Assembly (NCBI GenBank): GCA_934089255.1
Contig: CAKOJI010000011.1
Coordinates: forward strand, 1-35,084
From: an uncultured Bacilli bacterium
GTDB lineage: Bacteria; Bacillota_I; Bacilli_A; RF39; UBA660
DNA: 35,084 nucleotides
Reading direction: 5' to 3'
Shown here: positions 1 through 7,411 of the stretch, piece after piece
Position numbering within the stretch: the stretch's first letter is position 1
Layout of the letters: each line of letters opens with the position of its first letter
Position numbers and translations under genes: made by a program
Notes under the pieces: generated by a model
What the model saw: only the letters and a program-made list of their open reading frames with translations
What the model was told of the DNA's origin: nothing
Databases searched by the model: none

Positions 1-102
1 TTAGGATATGATAATCGTGGAAGATTAAATTTAAGTCGTAAAGATGCTTTACCAAAACCTAAGAAAAAAGAAGATAAAGATAAAAAGAAAAAAGATGAAT
101 AG
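1..102 (+). CDS. pnp: Polynucleotide phosphorylase, C-terminal tail (partial)
   Basis: Only the last 33 codons lie in the window, in frame from base 1. They read GYDNRGRLNLSRKDAL followed by a lysine/aspartate-rich tail, which is the final strand of an S1 RNA-binding domain as found at the end of PNPase (family form: DDQGRINLSRK). PNPase is a phosphorolytic 3'-5' exoribonuclease of the mRNA-decay machinery. The charged low-complexity tail is common in this family. The stop overlaps the next gene by 8 bp. Another S1 protein cannot be excluded from so short a piece, but the NLSRK form is typical of PNPase. Confidence 0.8.
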   Translation, partial: LGYDNRGRLNLSRKDALPKPKKKEDKDKKKKDE

Positions 103-334
103 AGAAGTAAAAATTGGGGAAGTTTATAAACATTTTAAAGGTCATATAGTTCGTATAGTTTGTGTTGCAAAAAACACTGAAACTATGGAAGAAGAAGTAG
201 TTTATTACCATATTAAAAATAAAGAATATTGGGTAAGACCTCTTAGTATGTTTAATTCATTAGTTGATAAAGAAAAATATCCTGATGTTAAACAAGTTTA
301 TAGATTTGAAAAAATAGAGTCTGATAGCGAATAG
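95..334 (+). CDS. DUF1653 family protein
   Basis: A 79-residue protein beginning MNREVKIGEVYKHFKG and containing a VYYHI segment and a WVRPLSMF motif, the hallmarks of the DUF1653 family (small single-domain cytosolic proteins of unknown function). I chose the ATG at 95 because the family starts right before the K-G-x-x-Y-x-H-F-K-G segment; the open frame continues upstream to 44, but that part is the pnp tail read in another frame. It overlaps the pnp stop, which suggests translational coupling. A terminator stem overlaps its last codons. The family is recognised; no function is claimed. Confidence 0.85.
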   Translation: MNREVKIGEVYKHFKGHIVRIVCVAKNTETMEEEVVYYHIKNKEYWVRPLSMFNSLVDKEKYPDVKQVYRFEKIESDSE

Positions 335-348
335 TTATCAGACTTTTT
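318..348 (+). terminator. Rho-independent terminator after pnp/DUF1653
   Basis: A perfect 9-bp stem (AGTCTGATA at 318-326 with TATCAGACT at 336-344) is followed by a T run. The upstream arm lies within the last codons of the DUF1653 gene and the stop codon lies in the loop. Confidence 0.8.
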
Positions 349-361
349 AATATAATTTAGT

Positions 362-967
362 ATGAATAATTTTATTATAAGTATAATGAATAAATATGGT
401 TATATAGGGATACTTTTTTTGATAACTGTAGAAAATATATTTCCCCCTATACCTAGTGAAGTAATACTTACATTAGGTGGATTTATGACTAGTAAAGATG
501 GTGTTACTATGTCTTTGTTTGGTGTTATTATGTATTCTACGTTTGGAAGTATGTTAGGTGCTATAATATTATATTATGTAGGTTTTATATTTAATAAAGA
601 TAGACTTTTAAAAATAGTTAGAAGTAAAGTAGGACGAGTACTTTGTTTAAAAGAAAGTGACATTATTAAAAGTGATAGTAATTTTAATAATAATGGTGAT
701 TTAACAGTACTTTATTCTAGATTTGTACCTATTCTTAGAAGTTTAATAAGTATACCAGCGGGTGTTAATAGAATGAAATTTAGTATATTTTTAATATATA
801 CATTTATAGGTTCTTTAATATGGAATACGGTTTTAGTTAGTTTAGGTAAGTTGGTTGGAGAAAATTATATGGTTGTAGCGGGTATATTTAGTAAATATTC
901 TAAAGTAGTATTTGTTTTATTAATTTTATTTATAATTTATAAAATATATAAAAAAATTAAAAAATAA
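362..967 (+). CDS. DedA family membrane protein
   Basis: A 201-residue integral membrane protein of the DedA/SNARE-associated (VTT) family, whose members include bacterial lipid carriers and scramblases, for example for undecaprenyl phosphate. Visible family signatures are the N-terminal MNKYGYIGI segment, ENIFPPIPSEVIL (residues about 24-36) and the later YSRFVPILRSLISIPAGVNRM, where the R-F-x-P-x-x-R and G motifs are diagnostic. Length is normal (about 200). The ATG at 362 gives the usual N-terminus but has no Shine-Dalgarno; a TATAAT ends only 5 bases upstream (351-356), so the transcript may be leaderless. The exact substrate is unknown. Confidence 0.9.
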   Translation: MNNFIISIMNKYGYIGILFLITVENIFPPIPSEVILTLGGFMTSKDGVTMSLFGVIMYSTFGSMLGAIILYYVGFIFNKDRLLKIVRSKVGRVLCLKESDIIKSDSNFNNNGDLTVLYSRFVPILRSLISIPAGVNRMKFSIFLIYTFIGSLIWNTVLVSLGKLVGENYMVVAGIFSKYSKVVFVLLILFIIYKIYKKIKK

Positions 968-969
968 TG

Positions 970-978
970 TGTTATAAT
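970..978 (+). promoter_or_regulatory. Extended -10 promoter of the glycosyltransferase gene
   Basis: TGTTATAAT (TGn plus a perfect TATAAT at 973-978) lies 18 bases before the ATG at 997. It predicts a leader of about 12 nt that holds the AGGG ribosome binding site. No good -35 is present, as expected for an extended -10 promoter. Confidence 0.6.
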
Positions 979-996
979 CTTTTTAGGGTATAGAGT

Positions 997-2136
997 ATGA
1001 AGAAAGAATTAAATTTAAAAAAAATATTTATTTTAATAACATTTTTTGCAATATTAATAAGAATAGTTTGGATAAATGGAAAAAGTGGAGATTATTTAGG
1101 TTTTTTAGAACCTTGGATTAAAACTATAAGTAGATTTGGTGGGGTAAAGTCTTTAAAATATAATATAGGAGATTATAATGTACCTTATGTAGTAATATTG
1201 ACTATAATATCTTATTTTAAAAATCATTTATATTTAATAAAATTTGTTTCAATAGTATTTGATTTTGTTTGTGCTATATTTGGTTATAAAATAGTGTATA
1301 AAGTTACTAATAATAAATTACAATCTTTAGTAGCTTATGGTGTTATTTTATTTTTACCTACTGTTATTGTTAATGGTTCTATGTGGGGACAATGTGATAG
1401 TATTTATACTTCATTTATTTTAATGTCTATTTATTATTTGTTAGATAAAAAATATATTAAATCTTTTATATTACTAGGTGTTTCTTTTTCTTTGAAATTA
1501 CAATTTATGTTTATTTTACCACTTTATATAATAATGTTTTTTAGAGAAAAAGATATTAAATGGTATTACTTTTTATTAATTCCGTTAGTTAATGTTATAA
1601 TGTGTTTACCTGCTATTATTGCTGGTAGAAATATAGTTGATGTATTAAGTATATATTTTAATCAAACAAGTACTTATAAAGATTTGGTTTTAAATTATCC
1701 AAATATATATAATATAATTCAAAGTAATGTTTATTTTTCTTTTACTAATTTAGAAATTATTGCATTAGTTGGAGTTATTTATACAATATTTATATATTTT
1801 ATTATGTGGATATTTGTTTTAGTTACAAAAGTAAATTTTAATAATGAAAAAATATTAAGTCTTGCTATATGGAGTTTAATTATTGCTACGTATTTTTTAC
1901 CTAGAATGCACGATAGATATATGTTTGTTGGTGATATACTTAGTATTGTTTGGTTTATAATTTATCAAAAGAAGTTTTATGTACCATTAGTTATTAATTT
2001 GTGTTCTATAATTAGTTATTTTCAATTTTTATTTGGTTATGAGTTTTTACTTAATTATTATAATATAATTGCAGTTATATATTTTATTATAATTTTAATA
2101 TACACTAATTATTTAATGAAGTTGTTAAGTGATTAA
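997..2136 (+). CDS. GT-C fold membrane glycosyltransferase (Gpi18-like mannosyltransferase type)
   Basis: A 379-residue polytopic membrane protein with around ten hydrophobic segments. An acidic motif (SGDYLGFLEPW, about residues 30-40) lies in the first extracytoplasmic loop, where GT-C enzymes carry their catalytic acid. NGSMWGQCDSIYTSF and LPRMHDRYMF are strongly reminiscent of the bacterial Gpi18-like mannosyltransferase family, which use polyprenyl-phosphate sugars to glycosylate extracellular acceptors. It follows dedA by 29 bp with its own extended -10 promoter. Pairing with a DedA-type lipid transporter hints at polyprenyl-linked envelope glycosylation, but this is inference and the sugar and acceptor are unknown. 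Confidence 0.75.
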   Translation: MKKELNLKKIFILITFFAILIRIVWINGKSGDYLGFLEPWIKTISRFGGVKSLKYNIGDYNVPYVVILTIISYFKNHLYLIKFVSIVFDFVCAIFGYKIVYKVTNNKLQSLVAYGVILFLPTVIVNGSMWGQCDSIYTSFILMSIYYLLDKKYIKSFILLGVSFSLKLQFMFILPLYIIMFFREKDIKWYYFLLIPLVNVIMCLPAIIAGRNIVDVLSIYFNQTSTYKDLVLNYPNIYNIIQSNVYFSFTNLEIIALVGVIYTIFIYFIMWIFVLVTKVNFNNEKILSLAIWSLIIATYFLPRMHDRYMFVGDILSIVWFIIYQKKFYVPLVINLCSIISYFQFLFGYEFLLNYYNIIAVIYFIIILIYTNYLMKLLSD

Positions 2137-2162
2137 TTAGTAAGTGTAAAAAAAGATGTAAT

Positions 2163-2178
2163 AAGTATAATTATACTT
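2163..2178. promoter_or_regulatory. 16-bp perfect palindrome upstream of the cysteine desulfurase gene
   Basis: AAGTATAATTATACTT is a perfect inverted repeat overlapping the expected -35 zone of the TATAAT at 2200-2205. It has no following T run, so a terminator is unlikely. A repressor operator is possible, but its regulator is unknown. Confidence 0.35.
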
Positions 2179-2225
2179 TAATTTAATAAAGATATATTAT
2201 ATAATTGATGATAGGTGATAGTGAA

Positions 2226-3350
2226 ATGATATATTTAGATTATTCTGCAACAACACCAGTATTACCTGAAGTGTTAGATAGTTATAATAGAGTTACTACG
2301 GAGTATTTTGGTAATCCTAATAGTTTACATAATTTAGGTTTAAAGTCACGTAATTTATTAGAGAGTGCTAGGAAACAAGTAGGAGAACTTTTAAATATAG
2401 ATGATAGCGAATTTTATTTTACAAGTGGAGCAACTGAAAGTAATAATATTGCTTTAATAGGTACTTGTTTAGCTAATAAGAATAGAGGTAATCATATAAT
2501 AGTTTCTAAGTTGGAACATCCTAGTATTTATACTATTGTTGATTATTTAGTTAGTATTGGTTTTAAAGTTAGTTATGTAAATAATACTGATGAGGGTGTT
2601 ATTGATTTTGAAGATTTAAAAAGAAAGATGAATGAAGATACTATATTAGTTAGTATTTGTGCAGTTAATAGTGAAACAGGTGTTAGACAACCTTTAAAAA
2701 CTATTAAACAAGTAATAAATAAATATAATAAAAATATAATATTTCATTCTGATATAACCCAGGCGTTATGTAAAGTTAGTATCAATTTTAATGATTTTGA
2801 TTTAGCAAGTGCTAGTGGACATAAAATATTTGCTCCCAAAGGTATAGGACTTTTATATAAAAAGAAAAATATTAAATGTCAAAAGTTATTATTTGGAACG
2901 GATGAATCATATCATCCAGGAACACCAGCACTTCCATTAATTGTCTCTTTTGCTAAGGCTCTTAGAATAGGGTTACACGAATTAGATAAAAAGAGTGAAA
3001 TAGTTGAAAAATGGAATTCTAAATTAGTTAAAAAATTTAATACGTATCCAAACATAAAAATAAATAGTAGTAAGTATTGTATTCCACATATTTTAAATAT
3101 TAGTGTAATGGAAATTAAACCAGAAACATTTATTCATGCATTAGAAAGACACGAAATATATGTTTCTAGTAATACTGCTTGTAGTAGTGGGAAGTTATCT
3201 ACTAGTGTTATGGCTTTGTATAATGATAAAGAAAGAGCAGAACATACAATTAGAATTAGTTTGTCTTGCTTAACAAAATTAGAAGATATAACTGTATTTT
3301 TAAATACATTTAATGGAGTATATGAAAAATTACATTCTTTGAGTGAGTAG
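2226..3350 (+). CDS. Cysteine desulfurase (NifS/IscS class)
   Basis: A PLP-dependent fold-type I enzyme that takes sulfur from cysteine as an enzyme persulfide for Fe-S clusters or tRNA thiolation. It begins MIYLDYSATTPV, the classic family start. SGATESNN (cofactor contacts), SDITQALCK, the PLP lysine in SGHKIFAPKG (Lys200) and the catalytic loop SSNTACSSG (Cys319) are all present, and 374 residues is usual. An upstream in-frame ATG (2208) and TTG (2205) exist, but the ATG at 2226 has AGGTGAT and gives the conserved start. The -10 TATAAT at 2200-2205 fits a leader of about 14 nt. No scaffold or thiolase gene is adjacent, so IscS, NifS and SufS-like roles cannot be told apart. Confidence 0.93.
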   Translation: MIYLDYSATTPVLPEVLDSYNRVTTEYFGNPNSLHNLGLKSRNLLESARKQVGELLNIDDSEFYFTSGATESNNIALIGTCLANKNRGNHIIVSKLEHPSIYTIVDYLVSIGFKVSYVNNTDEGVIDFEDLKRKMNEDTILVSICAVNSETGVRQPLKTIKQVINKYNKNIIFHSDITQALCKVSINFNDFDLASASGHKIFAPKGIGLLYKKKNIKCQKLLFGTDESYHPGTPALPLIVSFAKALRIGLHELDKKSEIVEKWNSKLVKKFNTYPNIKINSSKYCIPHILNISVMEIKPETFIHALERHEIYVSSNTACSSGKLSTSVMALYNDKERAEHTIRISLSCLTKLEDITVFLNTFNGVYEKLHSLSE

Positions 3351-3364
3351 GAATGTATTTTTTT
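3331..3364 (+). terminator. Terminator of the cysteine desulfurase gene
   Basis: Stem TACATTC (3331-3337) with GAATGTA (3351-3357), then eight T. The stop codon lies in the loop. Confidence 0.7.
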
Positions 3365-3365
3365 A

Positions 3366-3393
3366 TGAAAAAACACTAAATGAATTAGTGTTT
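3366..3393 (-). terminator. Terminator for the leftward hypothetical gene
   Basis: On the minus strand a 9-bp perfect stem (AAACACTAA, 3385-3393 with 3371-3379) is followed by a T run at the stop of the 3392-3805 gene. It is back to back with the rightward terminator. Confidence 0.75.
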
Positions 3394-3805
3394 AACAGAA
3401 TAAATTTTCATAATATTTAATATCATATTCACTTTGTAAAATACATAAATCGTTTTTTATTTTAAATGTATGAAATATATTATTTGAATTTAATATAAAT
3501 GGAATTGATTTTCCGTTTTTAAAATTAATTATTATACTTTCTATATTTTTTTCGTTTTTAATTAAATTAAATGCATTTTCTTCTAATTGTTTATTAGTTA
3601 AATTATATTCTATAGTTTTATTTTTTAGTTTAATCATAAAGAAGTTACTAATTAAAGAATTTGTATCGTCTTCTTTATAAGGTATTTCGTTGCCATTTGA
3701 ATCAATATTAGATATATATAATTTATCAAACATTTTATTATTTGCTATAATTGTCTTATTATTTTCAAGATTGATAATTATATTATTTATTGATTCAGTA
3801 GTCAT
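3392..3805 (-). CDS. Hypothetical protein, 137 aa
   Basis: I do not recognise this protein. It is predicted soluble, without a signal peptide or membrane segment, rich in Asn, Ile and Lys, and has what looks like an internal repeat: 'I.NLENNKTI..NNKMFDKLYISNID' near the start resembles 'IINFKNGKSIPFILNSNNIFHTFKI' near the end, suggesting two similar beta-rich halves. The start is supported by AGGTGAT three bases before the ATG and by a TATAAT about 16 bases upstream on the minus strand. It has its own terminator, so it is a real single-gene unit. Its base composition matches its neighbours. Confidence 0.65.
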   Translation of the reverse strand: MTTESINNIIINLENNKTIIANNKMFDKLYISNIDSNGNEIPYKEDDTNSLISNFFMIKLKNKTIEYNLTNKQLEENAFNLIKNEKNIESIIINFKNGKSIPFILNSNNIFHTFKIKNDLCILQSEYDIKYYENLFC

Positions 3806-3892
3806 ATTATCACCTAAATTAATTATAGTACAAATTGTTTGTTTTTGTCTATTAAAAAAGTGTAATATTTTATATTTGTTTTGTAATTAATA

Positions 3893-5008
3893 TTAAACTG
3901 GACTGTCTTCTTTTCCGTTCATAAAATTTAGTACTTTATTTTTTATGGTTTTATCTTCTATTGGGGCTGGTTGATAATTATTTGTTTTAGTTGTATATAC
4001 ATAACAGGGTATTATATTAGATTCTTCTTTTGTTAATTCGTATGTTTTTGTATCAATAGTTAAATTCATTTGATAAATAATAGTTCTATTTTCTGGATTT
4101 TTATTTCCACCATAACAGAAGTTTCCTAAAGAATATATTATTTCTTTACCTTTATAAATTTCTCTAGGTTGTAATACGTGTGGGTGGCTACCAACTACTA
4201 AATCAGCTCCGTTATCTATTAGTTTTCTGGTAGCATTTATTTTCCATTCTTCTGGTGTATGTATTCTTTCTTTTCCGCCGTGAAAGAACACTATTTGGTA
4301 GTCTGAGTTTTTTTCTGCTTCTTTTATTAGTTTAATAATTTCATTTGTTTGAGATTCTATCCAAAGTCCTTTACATATTATAGCAACTCTATAATTGTTT
4401 TTTGTAAAATACATTATGTGATTATAATCACCGTATTCCATATTAGCATTGATTATAGTTTTAATAGTATCGTTTTTTCCTTCTTCTCCATAATCAAATG
4501 TATGATTATTTGAAACAGAAACTCCTTCTATACCTGATGAAGATAATATTTTAATATTGTCTGTTTTTGATTTATACCAGTAGGCTGGTTCAGTATTTTT
4601 GTTTGTTTCTGGTAGGGATTTATCAGTAAGTACATTTTCTAAGTTTACAATTGTAAAATCATCATTTTTAAATATTTTACTAACTTTACTTAAAAAATAT
4701 GAAGGTTCTTTTGTATTAGCATATTCATTAAAACTTCCTGGAGTTGTTATATCTTTTAGTGATGCTAACATTGTATCTCCTACAAATGTTAATTTTATGT
4801 TAAAATTATTTGATTTTTCGTTGTTTTCAATATTTGTTTTTTCTTCTTTTATTATGTTGGTTGTTGTTTCAATTACTTTAGTAGTTTTATTTTTAATTTG
4901 TGAAATGTTTGTTTTAGATGATTTATCATAGTATGCTTTTGATATTGTAATAGTTAATAAAAATGTTATTATAATGATTATTCCACTAATTATTATTTTT
5001 CTATTCAT
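3893..5008 (-). CDS. CapA/PgsA-type metallophosphatase, membrane-anchored
   Basis: A 371-residue protein with an N-terminal membrane anchor (residues about 4-25), a short Ser/Thr/Asn/Lys linker, then a PGA_cap (calcineurin-like) domain. Motifs visible in order are TFVGDTML, IVNLENVL, VSNNHTFDYG, FFHGGKE and VVGSHPHVLQ, ending with SLGNFCYGG. The Asp/His/Asn residues of the dinuclear metal site are present. Family members include CapA of poly-gamma-glutamate capsule synthesis, but many stand-alone homologues have unknown extracytoplasmic substrates. No capB/capC neighbours are seen here, so a capsule role is not supported. AAAGGAT precedes the ATG. Confidence 0.88.
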   Translation of the reverse strand: MNRKIIISGIIIIITFLLTITISKAYYDKSSKTNISQIKNKTTKVIETTTNIIKEEKTNIENNEKSNNFNIKLTFVGDTMLASLKDITTPGSFNEYANTKEPSYFLSKVSKIFKNDDFTIVNLENVLTDKSLPETNKNTEPAYWYKSKTDNIKILSSSGIEGVSVSNNHTFDYGEEGKNDTIKTIINANMEYGDYNHIMYFTKNNYRVAIICKGLWIESQTNEIIKLIKEAEKNSDYQIVFFHGGKERIHTPEEWKINATRKLIDNGADLVVGSHPHVLQPREIYKGKEIIYSLGNFCYGGNKNPENRTIIYQMNLTIDTKTYELTKEESNIIPCYVYTTKTNNYQPAPIEDKTIKNKVLNFMNGKEDSPV

Positions 5009-5148
5009 AGTACTTTATCCTTTATAAATATAATTATAAGTTAACAATTTTTTGATGTCAATTTGTATGTAACGGATTAGTAAAGTATCTGTATATATTT
5101 AAAAATTAAAGAAATTTAAGGGTAGGGGTTTATTTTTTTTAAAAAGTG

Positions 5149-5157
5149 TGTTATATT
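5149..5157 (+). promoter_or_regulatory. Extended -10 of the tRNA-Arg gene
   Basis: TGTTATATT ends 19 bases before the tRNA 5' end. The TGTGTTATA context matches promoters elsewhere in the window (970, 11757, 28599). Confidence 0.5.
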
Positions 5158-5176
5158 ATTTTAGTAAATCTATTTT

Positions 5177-5253
5177 GCGCTCATAGCTCAATTGGATAGA
5201 GCGTTAGACTACGGATCTAAAGGTTAGGGGTTCGACTCCCTTTGGGCGCACCA
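5177..5253 (+). tRNA. tRNA-Arg (anticodon ACG), CCA encoded
   Basis: A complete cloverleaf: acceptor GCGCTCA with TGGGCGC, a D arm, an anticodon stem TTAGA/TCTAA with ACG at 5211-5213, a T arm around GTTCGACTC, discriminator A and an encoded CCA. The ACG anticodon would be deaminated to inosine by TadA to read CGU/CGC/CGA. Arg codons here are overwhelmingly AGA, so this tRNA serves rare codons. Confidence 0.97.
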
Positions 5254-5275
5254 TTTTTTGTTTTTTATTCATAAG

Positions 5276-5302
5276 AACATCGAGTTATTTCGGTGTTTTT
5301 TC
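5276..5302 (+). terminator. Terminator after tRNA-Arg
   Basis: Stem AACATCGA (5276-5283) with TCGGTGTT (5290-5297), including one wobble pair, then a T run. Confidence 0.65.
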
Positions 5303-5351
5303 GTTGTATAAAATTTAGGTATTTGATAAGAATAAATAATGGTGATGTTTC

Positions 5352-6602
5352 TTGATAAATGGTTATAATCTTAGAAAAATAAATGGTAAAAAAGTATTAT
5401 GTTTATATTTAGATATGTCTTGTGAGTTTGCTAATTTGAATAATAAAAATAAATCTTTGAAAAAGAAAATTAGGAAATACATAAAGGATAATAAGATTAA
5501 TTTTAGTAGTGGTATGGTTATGTTACTTGTTGGTGGTTTTTTAGTTGGTAATATTTATTTTAATGACATAAAAAATAAGGATACTAAGATTAGTACAAAT
5601 AGTATTGTTGAGATAATGGATTTAGAGAGTAGTAGTGAAAATGCAAATGAAACAAATGTAGAAGTAAATAAAAATAATGAAGAATTAAGTATTGTAGATA
5701 ATTCTAGTAGTGAAACAATAAAGAAAGAAGAAGTAGCAAAAGAACAGGTTAAGGTTGATGTTAAAAAACAAGAAGGTATTCTTTCAGATAAAAGTGATAA
5801 TAATACTAATAATGAAATAGTTATAGTTAGAAGAAAAGATGGAAGTATTATAAATTTAGATTTGGAAGAATATGGAATTGGTGTAGTAGGTGCAGAAATG
5901 CCAGCTTCTTTTAATATTGAAGCTTTAAAAGCTCAAGCTGTTGTTGCAAGAACTTATGCTCTTAAAAGAATTAAAAATAATCAGGTTTTAACTGATGATA
6001 ATAGTACACAAAATTATAAAGATAATAATCAACTTAAAAGTATGTGGGGAAGTAGTTATAATACTTATTATAATAAAGTTAAAGATGCAGTTTACAGTAC
6101 ACGCGGTAAGTCAATTGTTTATAATAATGATTATATTGATGCTTTATACCATTCAACTAGTAATGGGAATACAGAAGACGCTTTATATGTATGGGGTAGT
6201 AGTGTTCCTTATTTAAAGAGTGTATCAAGTGAGTATGATACTACTAATAAAAAATTTAATTATGAACAAGTATTTAATTATGATGAAATTAGTAATAAAT
6301 TAAATAATGCAATAAGTAGTGATACTGTGTTTAATATATTATCAAAAAATAATGGTGGTAGGGTTATATCGTTAGAAGTTAATGGTGTTACTTATGGTGG
6401 TGTAGAGTTTAGAAAATTATTAAATTTAAGATCAACAGATTTTTATATAACAAATACTGGTAATGAAATAAAAATTAGTACAAAGGGCTATGGACACGGC
6501 GTAGGGATGAGTCAGTATGGTGCTAATGGTATGGCAAATAATGGGTATGATTATATTAGTATTTTAAAACATTATTATAGTGGTATTACTATTAAAGATT
6601 AA
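5352..6602 (+). CDS. spoIID: SpoIID/LytB-type peptidoglycan lytic transglycosylase
   Basis: A membrane-anchored SpoIID-family enzyme. In sporulation SpoIID trims glycan strands in the septal wall during engulfment, with SpoIIP and SpoIIM. There is a cytosolic N-terminus, one membrane segment (about 52-70), an acidic/Asn-rich linker, then the SpoIID domain from about 170. LEEYGIGVVGAEMPASF carries the catalytic glutamate, and the domain continues with EALKAQAVVARTYAL and ends GYGHGVGMSQYGANGMA. I start at TTG 5352, which has GGTGATG five bases upstream. The first strong in-frame ATG (5415) lacks a ribosome binding site, but cannot be excluded. The gene overlaps the convergent gpr by 11 bp. Some homologues (LytB) act in vegetative cells; gpr next door favours sporulation. 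Confidence 0.88.
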   Translation: MINGYNLRKINGKKVLCLYLDMSCEFANLNNKNKSLKKKIRKYIKDNKINFSSGMVMLLVGGFLVGNIYFNDIKNKDTKISTNSIVEIMDLESSSENANETNVEVNKNNEELSIVDNSSSETIKKEEVAKEQVKVDVKKQEGILSDKSDNNTNNEIVIVRRKDGSIINLDLEEYGIGVVGAEMPASFNIEALKAQAVVARTYALKRIKNNQVLTDDNSTQNYKDNNQLKSMWGSSYNTYYNKVKDAVYSTRGKSIVYNNDYIDALYHSTSNGNTEDALYVWGSSVPYLKSVSSEYDTTNKKFNYEQVFNYDEISNKLNNAISSDTVFNILSKNNGGRVISLEVNGVTYGGVEFRKLLNLRSTDFYITNTGNEIKISTKGYGHGVGMSQYGANGMANNGYDYISILKHYYSGITIKD

Positions 6603-7302
6603 ATAATTCATTTATAGATGTTGATATGATTTTAGAAACTTTTTTAACATAGTAATCTATATTGCTTGTTGATAATAACATTGTATTATTTTTATATATG
6701 TATTCTAATGAGACTGGTATTCCAATAGTTAATACTGGTTTTTTTAATAAATTTTTATCAACTTTTTTATTGTTATTTAAAAGACTTGTACCTGGTTTAA
6801 TACCAGTAGTTGATAATTCTATAGTTTTATTTATGTGATTTATGTTATTTGTAATAAAAGAATCAATTAATATTACTATATCAGGTTTTATTTTATCTGT
6901 TATACTTTTAATAATTAAGTCTGTGTTTATTCCTGTATTTGCTAATACATTTGGTATAAGTGTAGATATTTTTGTTTTAAATATAGTACTAAAACTTGTT
7001 GTTATAAAGTTTGTTTTTATATATTTTGTAGTTAATGGTCCTATACTATCCGATGTATTATCTATATTACCTAGTCCTACTATAAGTACGTGTTTTATAT
7101 TTATGTTATATAGACTAATAAAGTATTTTAATTCTTTTAGAAATGTGTTTTTTATATATTTATTTTCTATTGTATTGAATTTTATTGTATGATATATGTT
7201 ATTATTTTTTTTAGATTCTAATATTTCTATATTATTTCTTTTTTTTATTAGGTTATAGTTGTTGTCTAAATCTATATACATATCTGTTCTTAAATTATTC
7301 AT
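6592..7302 (-). CDS. gpr: Spore germination protease GPR, compact form
   Basis: GPR degrades small acid-soluble spore proteins on germination. Family signatures are the N-terminal RTDMYID (the zymogen processing region, RTDLAxE in the family), VLIVGLGNIDNTSDSIGP, LIPNVLANTGI, KPDIVILIDSF, TTGIKPG and LTIGIPVSLE, ending with a STSINELFNL segment. The start at 7302 has GGTGAC three bases upstream; an earlier in-frame start at 7329 lacks one. At 236 residues it is much shorter than Bacillus GPR (about 370), with the loops between motifs trimmed. The final bases overlap spoIID in a tail-to-tail arrangement. Confidence 0.85.
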   Translation of the reverse strand: MNNLRTDMYIDLDNNYNLIKKRNNIEILESKKNNNIYHTIKFNTIENKYIKNTFLKELKYFISLYNINIKHVLIVGLGNIDNTSDSIGPLTTKYIKTNFITTSFSTIFKTKISTLIPNVLANTGINTDLIIKSITDKIKPDIVILIDSFITNNINHINKTIELSTTGIKPGTSLLNNNKKVDKNLLKKPVLTIGIPVSLEYIYKNNTMLLSTSNIDYYVKKVSKIISTSINELFNL

Positions 7303-7411
7303 AATGTCACCTATATATAGTTTTAACAATTTTTAGTAATTTATATATAAATTATTTCTATAGTTGATATTATTTATAAATAAATATAAAATATATTTAG
7401 AGGTTTTATAT

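Noticed and set aside
4599..4931. A rightward open frame antisense to the capA-like gene
   Set aside because: The leftward frame carries the metallophosphatase motifs; this one has no site or family pattern.
5337..5368. A short frame ATG at 5339 (or 5345) upstream of spoIID as a leader peptide
   Set aside because: It is about ten codons, has no convincing ribosome binding site of its own, and uses the bases that look like the spoIID site.
6842..7192. A rightward open frame of 116 codons antisense to gpr
   Set aside because: The gpr frame shows all GPR motifs. The rightward frame is a hydrophobic shadow typical of AT-rich antisense DNA.
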